From: Trichoplax adhaerens
Taxonomy: Eukaryota; Placozoa; Uniplacotomia; Trichoplacea; Trichoplacidae
DNA length: 64,000 nt
Assembly (NCBI RefSeq): GCF_000150275.1
Contig: NW_002060943.1
Coordinates: 10,138,209-10,202,208, forward strand
Direction: 5' to 3'
Position 1 is the stretch's first letter. Every line of letters starts with the position of its first letter. The notes under the pieces are model-generated. The model saw only the letters and a program-made list of their open reading frames with translations, was not told the origin of the DNA and searched no databases. A program made the position numbers and the translations under genes. Positions 43,071 to 57,707 of this stretch are shown one piece after another.

Positions 43071-44852
43071 TCGGAATTTAATACAATATTACGTAGAAGT
43101 TGCTCAATTAACCTCATTTTAATCAATTAAATTAAAAAGCCTAGTTATTCAGCTTTATATTCGTATAATTTTTGTTACATTTTGATTCACTCTCGTGATT
43201 TTAGGGCAGCTTAAAGTACTCTAATTCGAACTGGTTCACACTCAGTATATTAACATATCGAATGCCTCTCAGCGAAAAAAAAAGACTCAGCTCTAGAGCC
43301 CTATAAAAAACACAAAGTTCAGAGTTTCCTCTCAGTACCATGAACATGAAAGTAGTATCACGGTGACGTATGAGTTAGGAATAAACAAGGAGATGCCACT
43401 GAGGTTAAGAAAATAGATGACCCATCGAAAAGCTCGATACTTTGTTCTTTCTTTGAACTTTGAAAATACATTTATGGGTCTGTTTGAGGCTTGGTCTACA
43501 GATTGTAAGCCCAATAGCCCATATTTGCTTAGAGTTTCCAGTTAATGCTGTTCGTAAAGTATGATACCGTTAAGGGTACTATAGGTGTATTAATTACTAA
43601 CTGTAAATTACTGTACTTGTATGATTCCTAAACTGACCTTTGGAGGGCTACGAAAACTCTTTATGATAATAAAGTAAAATAAACAAACAAATAGTACTGA
43701 ACTATACTGTACATTGACCCGAAAGGGCGAAATCTAGTAATGTACGTAGTTTACTGTTAGCACAACGTCACAGTGATTGTAATACTACGTTTCAACCTAC
43801 TTCTGCAATTGCTGGCTATCGTTCAGTACTTTACCATGCCGTTATCCACACTGAACCTGGTTTGCAATCTTTGAATATTGTTCGCATTACGCGTGCGCTT
43901 GTGCAGTTTGTTGTACATTGAACACTACAAGAACTAGGGACTGACTGTAAAGACTGCGGTCAATCCCTCTGATATTTGCCTACGATGTTATTCTACTGCA
44001 ACTACCATATTCTTAACGATAAAATAATTACCGTATCATAGGGTTCAGTATTAGACATATTCTGCTTTTATCCGTGATCGTATCTGCCAGAAATCCCTCG
44101 GATTTTTAAAGATGCCTTATGAATGGATCATACATTTATTTAATAATTAATTAGCTATTCTTCATGAAGTAAATCAAGTATTTATTTAAAAACGATATTG
44201 TGCTTCAATTAGCTTCGTTATCCTATTTTATAAAAACGGGTATGCAAGCCAGATCTAAAAATAATTATTCACAATATCCAAGAACCTTAAAATGACATTC
44301 CTTAACTTTTTTAATCTCGAAGATATTTGTAATATACTGTAGTATCGTTTACGTTCTAATCTCATAATATAATTTAGATAGCCTCTGAATAGCCATAATA
44401 CAATATCAAAACCTTAAGTATGAGAATACCCGCTCATCGTATACTTTTAAATGAAAGAATACGTTAGTACTTCAAATTGTTTAGTTGTCCACATCATCGT
44501 TTAATGTAAGTAAGTAAATCTTATGTACGAAGCAATCTTAATAGTATGATGCTATTGTAAGGAAATTAATCAAATAGTGATACTTGTGTATATATACGAG
44601 TATAAACTAAAGTGAATAAATACGTAAATATAAATATTGCAGTATTAAAGCAATACAATTATGTATGATGCGTCAGAGAGCCAGTAGGTACGTAATGTAT
44701 ATAGATATCGAAATTGTGCAAGTTCGTAAAAAACTACTGTAATTTCTTAACATATTGATATCATTAACTTAGCTTCTCATTATCGGTATTAAATCAGATT
44801 AATAATCAGTGATTAATCGTAATATTTCATAGAATTAAATATATAAAACAGT

Positions 44853-47800
44853 TTATGAGCTTTTATTATTGTCGAGAACCGAAGAATTTGTATAGCGACG
44901 AGTACCATCAGGATATGGCGGTAGTTCTTGCACGAAGTACGTTGTTAACTCCCCTTTACCTTTCACTGGTATTTTTCCACGACATATAAGAGTAAATCCA
45001 TATGACTGCAATATTGCTGCCGTCTCTTCACCAACCTTACATATTAATCATTAATATAGAGATTATCACCATGAAGATTAAGTCTACAATGCTCGTATGT
45101 TGGGTTACTTTCTATGCTATAGGTATTAGAGCATGCAAGAATAAACAAAGGTGATAAATAATCTATAGACGTTGCACTAATATGGCAGCCTTTGCAATTT
45201 TTTATCTAAAAACATAAATACAATCTTTTTTGTAATACCTGAATATGACCAATTAAACCAGTTGTATCCATACGACTAGCGACATTAACAGTATCGCCCC
45301 ATATGTCGTACTGTGGCTTTCTAGCTCCAATTACTCCAGAAACAACCGGTCCATGATTTATTCCTCAAAAATTTAAAATTTAATATATCTAACTATTACA
45401 AAAAGATGAAATTATAATCCTATGAATTTTAAATAGCAATAATAAATAATCTAAAATACATAGTACGTAGTATGGTTTGTATTACCAATTCTCATTTTGA
45501 AATTGTTGAAAGCATGAGTATTGATACGATTTATGATTGACATCAACGCAAAGGCATATTCTACCAAAACAATTACAAAAGATTCTTGCGTCTTGGGATT
45601 TACTATTTCTTCATTCTGTGCGTAAATCCAATAAAGGTAATAATATTTCAATCACATCGATATTCTGTATATCTATCCTCGACTCAATATATCAAAATTA
45701 AATATATTTAAGGAGAAAGGATACTTCACTAATCAATTTAAAACTTCATCATCTATTTTAATCTTGAAGAATACGGATGTACTATTTAAATTTAATGTTA
45801 GTAGTAAAATTGAAGTTATGAACCGTAGTAGGCTGTAAGCCAGACGCAGCCATATAAGTGCTGTTAATAGTTTTAATCTTGTCAATTTGCGAAAATTTTG
45901 GTTTCAGTAGAAGCTATCCGACAAAAATGAAAAGCAAAAGATATTTGTTACGGATTTTATACGATTTCTACCTTTAAATATGACTATCACCAGATTTAAA
46001 TCAGTACCGGTACGCATTACTTACTAAAAGGGATAATTATCATTAAAAACTATATTATTGAGCTATAATATTATATTTTTGATTGTACGTAGGCTATAAT
46101 TCGATTAATGTTTCAAGCAAAGTACAGTATTCTAGTCTAAAACTGTTAAATTAAATAAATTTAACTCTTACAGATTATCTTCCTAAATGCAGTTATTATT
46201 TTAAAATTTAACTATATTAAAGTTTACTCAATTCGAAGAACGATTCCCTAATAAAATCAATAATATAATTTATGACGCATGATGCCTAAGATATTTAGTA
46301 AATATCTGAACCCTGTAAATTAGGTATCATTCTTATTTATTACGTGGAATTAAAAATAATAACAATTACTCTGCATTTGACTATTACTCACATATTAAAT
46401 TATCTAGTATTAATAACATCATGAACGTAATTTTTCTTACTTCGTCGAAATCAATAAAAATTTCATTTAGCAATCGGAGACATTCAACACCTTGATTATT
46501 TGCATCATTTTCAACGTAAAATGAAGGGAAAAAATTAGGAATCGAAGCAAACATGACACCAACAAATCCATGAGAATTGGCCAACAATTCCTTAGCAACC
46601 AAGATAAAAGTAGGAATAATCAACTTAAAGTCACATTTTATTCATTGTCTTCATCAAAATTAGTATCTAAAGGCAGCACTTATACCGGAAGATAAATACC
46701 AAATATCAAATATTTTTAATTATCATCGAATGTTGTAATTAGTTATAATAACTAACATCGGGGTTATTGTTCGTCGTGAAATGGTGTGCCGCATGAAGAG
46801 GTAAAAGACTTTCCAATAAAGTTGAGTTAATTGAATCTACTGCTTCAATTTCTTCTTGTTTGTGATGACACTAATAAATAAATGCGGGTATTTTAAATTT
46901 AGAAATCAATTGTTTATCAACTTTAAGATTTATAATGTAGATTTATTCAAAATCTACATGATACATTTTACAGTACTATATTTAATATATCGTGTTAAAA
47001 CATGACGCCATGCAAAAAAATTGCATTTTACTAAGCTTTTGGCAACACTTACTTGAACTTGCCATAAGAAATCTATTCTAGAAGTATAATGCACCTACAT
47101 GAAAATTTATTAAAATAAATTTTAAACTTTAGGAGAGTTACTAAACACTCGTATTAAGTAAATGAGGAAGAAAATTTCATGCCTGTCTATCTAAAGCTAG
47201 TAACATCACACAATAAGTTGTAATCACAACGACCGCTTCATATCTGAATTCAATAATTTGCTTCTTGGGCCTAAATTATAATTAGAGAGGTTTCTAAGTA
47301 ATCATTTTTTCAAGGAATAAAAGAAGATAACGTGTTAGATAAATAATTTACCTCTTATCATATTGAATATGATCAAAATTATCGAATAAGGCTTTATAAA
47401 AATCCAAAAATATTAAAAAGTATGCAGTTGCTATCAAAGTAACAACAAAGTATTTAACCGGACTGGAAGTTTTTAGAAATGCACCAATGGTAAATAAACT
47501 CAGCATCATAGCATAAGCAAAAGCCTGCAAAAGTAATTTTCAAGAAGATGCAACAGATTAATAATAGCAAGATACATTTATTACAACATTTAAAATCTGA
47601 GTATATATTGTATTTAACCGAGAAAGATTTATTAAATTTAGAATTTCGCGTAAGATTAGATATATATGTAATTTTATTATGCCTAACCGGTGCATAATAA
47701 CAGCGAGAACTTTGATACATTTCTTGACTTATGCTTTTACTAATTTCCTGACTGTTGTTACTGCTATCATTCAATTGGTGATTTTGTAAATAGAAGTCTT

Positions 47801-50800
47801 GATCACAAGGAATCTAATGAATAAGACAAAGTCCTTAGGTATCGATTATATAGGTATTATTTTAGGATATATATTTAAATTGATTGTGGACAAAATCGCA
47901 ATTTTTGCATAGTAATAACATACGAAATAGTAGTACAAATAAATGTAGAAGAATCTTATTTAAATGCGATCTATTATGCTATAATTGTAGTAAAATTTGG
48001 AGAATCAAGAAAAATGCTTTGCTACAGATGTATATCTATTTAAACTTACAATACTCATGAATGAAGCTATCAGAACTGTTATCATAACAATTGTCGCTAG
48101 GAAGTTACGTGCGTGATGACTTCTCATAACTCGATTGCAAATTTTTTTAATTGGATTTAGGACAGTAGATTTCATAGTACACTATGAAAAGATTAATCAA
48201 CATTAGTATTTCTTATTATTTACCTAAGTATTACTACAATTCACAGTTGTTCAGTAAAGTAATTAAATTTTAAAAGTAAATTGAGTTTAAAAGCATAATT
48301 AAAGGAGTAAAAATACCTTGCATTTTCCTAATGTAGCAACAAGTGCGATGAAGACGAGTATAATAAAGGCACATGGAAACGTTACATAAACAAATAGTGT
48401 CCTACGACTTAATATTAGTAATAATAGCAGATATTAGTAAAAGCGAATAAGGTAATTTATGGAATGTAGTATCAATAGTCATACGTATATCATAAAGCTA
48501 CTTTTCACAAACCTGGGAGTCACAGTAAGTATAATAACCGTTACAAAGCAAAAAATAATTAAGGAAACATATACATAAAATTTAAATAATGGATCTTCGA
48601 GCCCGCAATACTAGCAGAAATGAAGCGAAATATGGAAAATAATTACAATTCCTAATCGTAATAAATTTTAGAGGTTTCCCTTAAGAGATAATTTTAAAAT
48701 TATCCTATCGCTTCGAATTCATCTTACCTCTTTTTCAAGTTTGGTATCATGAAATCGTAATGTCCAATAGTTCATATACTTTGTCCATTTAACATCATCG
48801 TCTTTACTATAAAACGATTGAATTAATGGCTTGTAATAACTTGCAACTTTCATCAATAATAAATAATCTTTACTTTATCACTAAAGGTTATTTAAAGATT
48901 AAAAATTTCGCAGCTTATTTATTGGTTACGAAATTTTGAGTATCTATAGCAGATAATACATGTATAGTTAAGTATAAGAAGAATTTATATAATTGTCAAT
49001 AATTTGTAAATATAGTCAAGGTAGTATTATCTATAGTTAATAATACTAACCTTATTTCGGAGTCATCCAAATATTTTAAAATTGATAGCTTAATCTTATT
49101 GTCCACTTCCTCCATTTCTCGTTGAAATGTTCTCAGAGTAACACTTACTCTATAATAGCGTTAACTTAGAGATTAATATGCACGTATAATATACCGATAT
49201 AGGAAAATATTATAATTTTAGACCAACCTTGGTAATTTAAGATTGTCTAGTTGAACTGGTATTTCAGAATCCCTCTAACACGTTTAAAATTCGATTGTTA
49301 GAACAAATCTTAAGGCAGCCTATTTCCAGGTTTTAATTGCATTTACAATTTGATTTAAGGGAAATTGGATATGGATTTACTAGTATATTTTACAATGCGT
49401 CGTACTAACGTGCTAAAGATAGAGGAAATAGTAGATACCGTACTGAATACAGTAGCGATAAATATTCGATTTTGAATTATCTGAACATCCTTTATACATA
49501 TTTGCTTGTACACCATGAACTTGGATAATGATGAAAATCAAGATTTACACGTATTCTATTAATAAAAGCCGTATTGCAGATTAATACTTAGCGCTTGTAG
49601 TAATCAGTTTACTAATATCACTTATCTCAGTAAGAATTTAATAGTTTTATATTCAACCAGGGTCTATCTATTTTAGCAATTTAACCATTCTTAAAACTCA
49701 TAATACATTGAAAAACTGTTGTGTATTATTATTAAGTAATATCATTATAGCAATACATAATTCGACAAATACTAATGCAGTAATACCCTATAGTTTTACA
49801 GTATATCACAGTTATAATAACCCCTATATCAGCATAACAAATATTATGTTATCAGCCACAAAAAACTAAAAAACTATAATGCTATTTATTCGATTTAACT
49901 GGATAAACAAGTCAATGACACGCTAAATAGTGCTATATTGAAGTACTAACGACGATACAGAAAAATCCGGTAAAAGCAGAGTTCTATACGTATAAGGCGT
50001 TCGTTGATCACAAGAACTCACACTCCATGGTAGCCTTCAATATGAGGGATATTTTTATAAAATTTAACCATAAATGTGCTGAGGTGATAATATTTTTGTT
50101 TATAAAAAATAATCTTCACCCTGATCGACGTATACCGAGTATACCATGATATCATAATGATATTCTAACAAATTTTTCTGAATTTTCGAAAATATGTGGG
50201 TGATTGTAATTAACAACTATCAGCATCATTAAAATCACTTGATTGCCGTCCTTAACATATTTTCGATCGAAATAGGAATACCCGTGATGTTAGGAAATAT
50301 TTACCGATAGAGGGTTATGGGCTATTCTCTTGAACGATAATTCTGCAAAAGGTTTATCAGCTCCCCAATGTTCAACAAATTTAGACAGAGAGACCTGCCT
50401 TCTTCGGTTCCTTCCTTTATCATTACTAAATGCTGCACCCTTTGCTAATCCGGATAATTTATTTTTTCTAGCCTGGGAATTAAATATGTAGTATTTTAGC
50501 GCTTTCTAATGTTTCTGTATTATGATAATAAATTTAATAAGTGGAAAATGACTATATATTATTTTACAACTGTAGAGTTTTTAAAATGTTTATAATGAGG
50601 CAAAACTTACCTTAACCAAAACAGATTTTTCTTTTTTTTGAATGAAAAATGTAGAAACATTATGATCTTTCAAGTAAGCATTACGCTCTTGGCCATGGGC
50701 ATCAATAATAGTAAAATATTTGGTAAGGTGGCCTAGATTTTCAACTGTAGCTTGTGATATATGAACGAGGCTAAGCGGAAAGAAATAAATTAAGTAACTT

Positions 50801-53800
50801 AATTAAAATATTAGAATATTTTAAGTTACAACACCCAAAAACTTTGTTATTGATATTGCTTATTGATTCGATATAATAAATATTTGATAATGCAATATTG
50901 CAAATAAAGCACCCTCAAAAATTCCAAACGAAAATTGACGTTGTCGCTTCAGTATTGTTATGAGATAAAAATATTAGCGACTACAGAATGTAATCAAAGC
51001 TTAGATTTGTATCTTTAATAGTTGCAAATGTCATCTAATCCTTTTTACCCTGGCATTCCTCCTGATTCCATATGATTAGCTAGAATAACATCGTTTGACC
51101 AAACATCAAACTGCCATTTTTGTTGTCCTAGTATTCCGCATAACACACTACCAGTGTGAATTCCAACTCTCATATTGATATTACTATTTGTTGCTTCGCC
51201 GAGCTCTCTAAATTTTACAAGGAAAGTATAAATAATTAATATGTAATATAAATTTTGAAATTTTTAAAAATTGCTATTATATCAGAATACTTTAACCAAG
51301 ACCACTTAAGTGACCGTATCAAAACTTAATATCGAAAAATGATCATAACATTCCATTGTAAACTTACAAAATCGCTTTAATCATCGCAAGAGCCATTTCA
51401 ACACTACATTTGGCGTGATTAACTAAGCAGTCGTCATTTACAAATAACCCTGATACACAGTAATAGCAATCGCCAAGAATTCGTATTCTCATGCAATGAT
51501 TTTTCTATGATTTGAATAGATTAACTGTATTAGTATGAGCCACGAAAGATGTTTCTTATAAGTAAAATTTATGAAACTTAACGATCTACTCTACTAATCT
51601 CTACTTTAAGTAGAAAAATATGCCATAGAAAATAATCTACGACATAAAAGGCACTAATATTCGAGAAAAATAAGAATCTTAGTAATTTAGCAATGATAAT
51701 AATTTACCATCCCATCTTAATCATAATATAAAAGAATATTAATACTATAAAATGTATTACTATTTACCATATTAAAGTAGGCTTACTAGTATCATTCTTC
51801 GATTAAAACAGCAAATATATATTACAAGCAGACTATATTTTAGCATCATTACTTTCTCCGTGAGACAGCGACATTATTTTGCGCTACAGTTAATGTAAGA
51901 CGAAACTTGCCTTTCGATCTGAAATATAGTAGATATCATTCTAACTATACTTTGATCAATTCTCCGTTACCTTTGCAAGCTGATCAAATTTTCCAAATAG
52001 TTCATTTAATATTTGGACTATTTCTCTTGCTGTACATTGAGATGATAGTTTGGTAAAGCCAACGATATCGGCAAATAAAATGCTACACAAAGCAATTTAC
52101 TGAATAAATTAGCTGCACACACTAAGTATGAATTTTCGTAGCAGACAATAAGATTAAAAAGTAGAAAGGTATACACGACTTTTGTGTTAAATTATAGTCT
52201 AAATCCATCCGAGCGACAGATTTAAGTGCTACAGTACGTAACAACTACAATGTAGAAAACGATGTTTTTTAGAATTTTTCGTCAAGTTACCTAACATTTT
52301 CGTGCCTAGTTACATAAATTTTATGAAATTGCTGTGGAATTTGAGTTAAATGCCCATTTTTTTGATTTATTGTTGTCATCAATCTAGATAGTTTATCCTT
52401 AATGATTTCATCAGCGATATCTTTAGGTAAAATTGATTTTAGTAATCTTTCCTATGAAACAAGGTTTGATGTTTAAATTGCTTAATTATATAAAATTAAA
52501 GATCGATTAGCTGCCGTATATTATAATAAAACTAAATCTCATTACGTAACTACTATTAAGTAACCAGTTTTTAATTTTCAAATGATAAATATAACGGCAC
52601 ATTTCATCTTGTTTTAAGTATCTATTAGAATACCTGCTTTTTTCTTTCTTTATCTAACTCAACAGTAGTTTTTATGCAGTCGTATGTGACTATAAACATT
52701 TTACGTTGAGTTATATCGAACAGAATTTTGTGATAGATTCCAAAGAGATTGGAGCATAAAAAGGCAAGAAAGTTAATTCCAAGCTAGAAAAGAATTAAGA
52801 ATATCGGTTCTTTATCTATAATTACTGTGCATCGTTTATCTTTACAGTTATGTTATTTATTGTCAATAAGACCATTCAAAATTTTTTGAGTAGTAGCTTT
52901 AAACGAAATTAGCTATAAGTATGAAGGAAATATATTTACCTGTGAGACGTAAACAGGGTTATTGGCTTTAAACCCTGCTATTAGTAGATGGGCAGCGGTC
53001 ATAATGGTTCCAGCAATGATAGCGGTTAATAAATCTAACGGTAGCATCGTATAAGTCACAAAGATAGCATAAATGACTGATATTACTTGTTCACTTGGTG
53101 AAGCAAAACGTGACAATAACATATATAGGTAAGGATCTAATATTATTAGGAAACCCAGCGTAATTGCCCAAGGTGCAATTCGTTTAATATGGAACCGTTT
53201 TATTGTAATAAAGGCAGCGGTAATAAACGAAGCAAGCAATCTTAATGCCCATACTATAATCAGCGCAATATTAGGCGTTGTAAATTTCTAGATCATGAAA
53301 AACAGAAGGAAAATCTTGATTACTTATTAATATATAATCGAGTGTAATACTGCATAATGCAACATAAAATGGTAATAAGTTGGCAATGAACCCTTAGTAT
53401 GAAAGTGTATAATGCTAGGATATTTACAGTACCATTCATACTGTAAATATATTTGTATTAAATTATACTATGGAATACCTTGACAGTGGGTAACATGTAA
53501 TATTTTGTGACATTGTATCATTATTTTGCTAATTTAATATAACAGGGGTTTGCTGCTAGTTTATAAGTACTGGAACCCTAATAAATGACAGATCGGTTAT
53601 AAAATTGCAGATATACCAAATCTGTACAGATAGATTATGTAGGAACTTGATGTAAGTAGTGCCATGCACAAGGACATTGTCATAAATAACGATATTTTCT
53701 AAATTATAATCAGTGTTACCTTAAATTATCGTTAAAACTACAATGGGTTGAATAGTAGATGGAGAATTGATTCATGTACGTAATTAACTTTATTAGAAAC

Positions 53801-56800
53801 ATTGTTTGAAAAATTGCCTTAAATTTTTAACAATTTGTACCAGAATTATAAGGAAGACTGAGTATAGATCTGACAGTCTTAAAATATGTCTATTACTGTA
53901 CCATTCCTTCCTGGATTGGCTTTTTTTACCCTAACACAGTAATTAAGCTTAATACTCGTACGTAGGGAAATCTGGTTAAAGTTGAAGATTGCAAAGTGTA
54001 TAGATTGCAGTATGTCTAACTTTTTATTCTTATATTAGTGTTTAAAATGTTTAATTGCCTAGTGTATCGTTAGACTATAGCATACAATTGCTAAAATCAC
54101 TTGAAGCTCATGATTTTATTACTCACAGATATTTTACTTGTTAGACGAGACTCGCTTTTATGAAGATAGGAAAATTTTAAAATATCCTGATAATTCGAGC
54201 AAAACGTAACATTCAGCTATGGAATAGTGTTTACCTAATTTGTATAGATTTACTTTTTTAAGTTTCGTTACATACATATGAAGATATAACGAAATTTCTC
54301 TTATTAGATTAGAATTAATACCATAGATACGGTGGTCAATTTTGGCAATAACTCATTATTCTACAGTGTTCTCTTCCTCACACGAAAATTAAAATAGTCT
54401 TGCCATAGTTCATAGATCCAATATTTGCAGGATTGAGTTCTGTCCCTTTACTAAATGTATATTGCAGTGAGATATTATACCAATATGGTGCATGCTAAGA
54501 TATTAATATGTATTCTTTATAGTAAGCATGACAAACATTAGAGGTTCGGTATTAGTGAATATGATAACTACGTGGTAGGTGTATTGTACTGATCACCCAA
54601 TATCGGTAGGAGGAGTCAAATAAAACTTTGTAGATAATGTTAAGTGTTCGTATGTGTAATAGGGTGTGCTTTAGGTTGTAAGATATAATAAGAATATAAC
54701 GAGAAGCGTGAGCATTCTGTAAGGTTGATTGCATAAGACATTAAGCTGAATAAGGACTGAAACATTATATATATGATTTTTTTACTTTACTAACAACATG
54801 TACCAGCATGTACCAATAATGCAATAAAACATTGCACATGGGCTATATATCTGTGGATAACAAAGCTAGTACAGATAATTGTAATATCACGATGAAATTA
54901 TTTTCTTTTTGAGCTGATATGATGTCATTAGAGAATTTATACGACGGATTACTGTATGTAATGTTGTTTTATAGAATAACAGATCATTTCTGTTATTGTA
55001 TAAAGCACGTTACCGTATCTCGGGTTTTCTTTAAATCTCTTATCTAAATCTCTAATCATAGTAAAGTAATTACAGTAATATATTTACAATTAATTGGAAC
55101 TTTGAGCCAATATTAATATATATTTCTTATTACAATATTTGTCATTTACAATGAAGATACAATCTACATAATGTAGTCTAGTAAATCTACTTGAGTAAGT
55201 AATCGATGTAATTAATTACGCCTACGTAGGGAAAGAGTTCAATGCTCTTCATCAATTCATTAGCTTATATCTTTTTCTAATCATATTTGTATATCAGAAT
55301 CATTGGGATAAGAAAATAGAATACTATAAGCAGGAATTTCTGAGAATTTCTCTTAGAAGTTCCTGACTATAAGCTATCTATCTATGATATCAACATCATA
55401 TATGGAAATGCTAATTAAACTATAGTAGTTAAGATCTATTAGCATGGCAATATTGTTCAGTTGTTTCATTCAATTGGGTTTGTCACAGAATAATACAATA
55501 CTTCTCTAAGTTTTGTAGCATTGCGGTAACATATTGAAATTATTTTACAGAAAAATATATGTAATCTTCTATTTGTCTATAAATACTACAAGGGATTGCA
55601 TAGTTGTGTTTATATCTAGAAGTGATACGTATATTTGTAGTAAAGGATTCTTCAGTTTAAGATGCAGGATTTGATACTATAGAAAGTGCAATATTTTCAA
55701 GAAATCTTAGAATAATGATAACTAAATAAGAGGGATGGCGTTAAAATATGGACGTTTGGTCTAATTTTTGTATCTATCTTCGTTAACTACTTATTATTTA
55801 TATTTATTGGGCTAATTAGATATTTCAATTGCTAGTTTGGGATAGGAATGAAAAGTTATATTAAAGTGCATTAGTAAAAAGATTATTTTATTTCTAAATT
55901 TGATTATACTAGTAGAAACTTCTTGTTATGCTTTAATTTAAAGTAGCTCAATTGTGAATATACATACATAGATAGGTTTAAAATAGATATTTAATTACTC
56001 ATGATGTATTCATATTCAGAAATTCGATGTGATATGTCCTGATTTGAAGCAGAAACTATCATACAATATAAAATAATATTCATCGTAGGGTGATATCTAA
56101 TTGCATGTATACCATGATATAGCATTCACTTGGTTACAGTAAATAAAATTCCATTTTTTACTAGCATTTAAGCGTGATTAAGTTTAGCCTATCAGTTAAA
56201 TAAGTATACTTTAATAATATTCAACAGTATCAAACTTTGATATGACTTCATTTTAATACACAGTTTAAAGCCATTCGTTTATGGCACATGTACAGAGTTA
56301 TTTGAATTCTGAAAAAACAAACCATCTTCTCTCACTATTGATACGTAACCCAGAATTGCCATTATTTTTAGTTGTGATATAGGCTACTATGATAAATATC
56401 TTTTGAGTATTTTTCGTTTATACCCTTTGTAATGGATTCAAACTGCTATATAAATGTAAGCTGTAAGACAATATACTGATGATACAATTACCTACTATTA
56501 GATATTATTTTCTATCGATAGGTCATATTTGGATAAGTGATAACTTCAGCAATGACTGAATAAGGTGTGTATAGGATAATTTGTATAATTAAAATTGAAT
56601 AGATTCGCCCCGTTACCTTTTTGCTATCGCATAGTAAAAAAACATCGATATAAATAATTCATTGATGTAGCATAATTATACTTCGCAACGCATTATAATT
56701 GGGGAGGGAAAAATGATGTTAAAAACAACAGATCGATTAGCAGGAAATGTAATAAATTAATCGTAGTTATTTCAGATTTTTGGGATTCCTGTTATAAATC

Positions 56801-57707
56801 GAAATTTGAAAAAACATGGTCCCTAGATTGAAATTCACACAATTTTAAATCCTTTGTCATAGCTTTAAATTAAGCTAACCTTGTAAGCTGAAAACAGTCG
56901 CATATTCTATCGTACAGAAATATTACTTATTAAAGACAGTAGAAGGAAATTTTTAGTTGATGTAGGGTATTATCATCACTATTTTTTAGATCTCACTTGT
57001 ATTTTGTGATGATATACAATAGATACCCGTATAATAGAATTTCTATTATTCTAATATAGAAATTATTGATGTCATGTTTTCAATGTAAAACTTGGAAGTG
57101 ATAGAGTATTTATATTGTAACTTGTAATTAAGAATCACCTAGTAACTAAAAATTTTCGATGAAAGCTAAAAAAAACACATGACGCGAATTTACTGGGATA
57201 GTTTTTAAAACGTCGTAACACTTGGCATATCCGTTTGTGCAAGAATAACAAATGTAGTCGCTGAATGATCTGTATTGACTGTAAATAACTAACAAGTAAC
57301 GAGACGTGCGCTATCCTACTAATTTTATTATATTAAGCAAATGTAACCTATATCTTAATTACATGAAATTATTGAGTGGCGTAAAACGTATATGGGTAAA
57401 TAAGAATTATGTACTATTATATCTGATATTATATTAGGCTTACCTTGTCTCTGCTGACATATAAACCGGCCGAAATACAATCAGATAGCATTGTGACAAA
57501 AATTAGAGCTCGAGCAGAATATAGCTTTTGTTGAAGGCAGTAAGACTGATATAGCTCTTCATAACCTTCGGAAATAAATCTTGGTTGTAAGCATTGATAT
57601 CGCCAAATTAAAACTCCTACGTCATTTCTATCAGACATACTCGTATTTAGTACCGATGCAGTACTATAGCGTTCAGATCGTTTAGTTTTCGAAGTAATTG
57701 TTGCCAT
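44853..57707 (-). CDS. ADCY3: Transmembrane adenylyl cyclase, type 3-like
   Basis: Makes cAMP from ATP at the plasma or ciliary membrane under G-protein control. Twenty-five exons (high to low): 57444-57707, 52940-53287, 52634-52783, 52291-52451, 51971-52082, 51368-51504, 51049-51207, 50611-50770, 50305-50472, 49228-49274, 49051-49149, 48728-48872, 48513-48610, 48317-48401, 48050-48181, 47688-47813, 47352-47524, 47183-47270, 47053-47094, 46757-46870, 46441-46590, 45824-45913, 45486-45615, 45239-45363 and 44853-45035. Phases close to 1161 aa (human AC3 1144). First membrane block: exons 1-3. C1 has [16 protein letters not shown] and LGDCYYC (metal Asp pair), [17 protein letters not shown] and [14 protein letters not shown]. 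The second membrane block has an Asn/Ser-rich outer loop. C2 has [42 protein letters not shown] and [11 protein letters not shown]. Word-level similarity to vertebrate AC3 ([22 protein letters not shown]-like, VKGKGEL) is the basis for the type call. Confidence 0.95.
47181..47183 (-). other. Non-canonical GC donor splice site in ADCY3-like gene
   Basis: The exon 47183-47270 must end after the Gln codon CAG to continue into [11 protein letters not shown] at 47094. The following bases are GCATGA, so the intron 47095-47182 begins with GC instead of GT. No GT nearby gives an open, in-phase join. Confidence 0.75.
53288..57443 (-). other. Large first intron of the ADCY3-like gene (4.2 kb)
   Basis: Both flanking exons end and begin in phase 0, and the membrane topology needs nothing in between. 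I found no internal exon. It is by far the longest intron in the window and contains the foldback at 55331-55365, but no dense pentamer cluster. Confidence 0.7.
55331..55365. repeat. Short foldback element
   Basis: CAGGAATTTCTGAGAA is followed by TTCTCTTAGAAGTTCCTG, a nearly self-complementary pair with almost no loop. Related in sequence to 28651-28687. Confidence 0.45.

Larger units (their letters stand above)
39430..44852. other. Long intergenic region between PEPCK and the AC3-like gene
   Basis: Should contain the PEPCK first exon and promoter and the 3' untranslated region of the cyclase. It carries several pentamer clusters. A segment of raised G+C with an open frame from 41903 (MMATFDVYCLAFQAYDIRKW) runs into one cluster; I do not recognise the frame. 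43080-44852 is featureless AT-rich DNA as far as I can see. Confidence 0.5.

Noticed and set aside
53240-57443. Possible exons inside the large first intron of the cyclase
   Set aside because: No segment resembled cyclase sequence. The flanking exons already join in phase 0 and supply a full membrane block.
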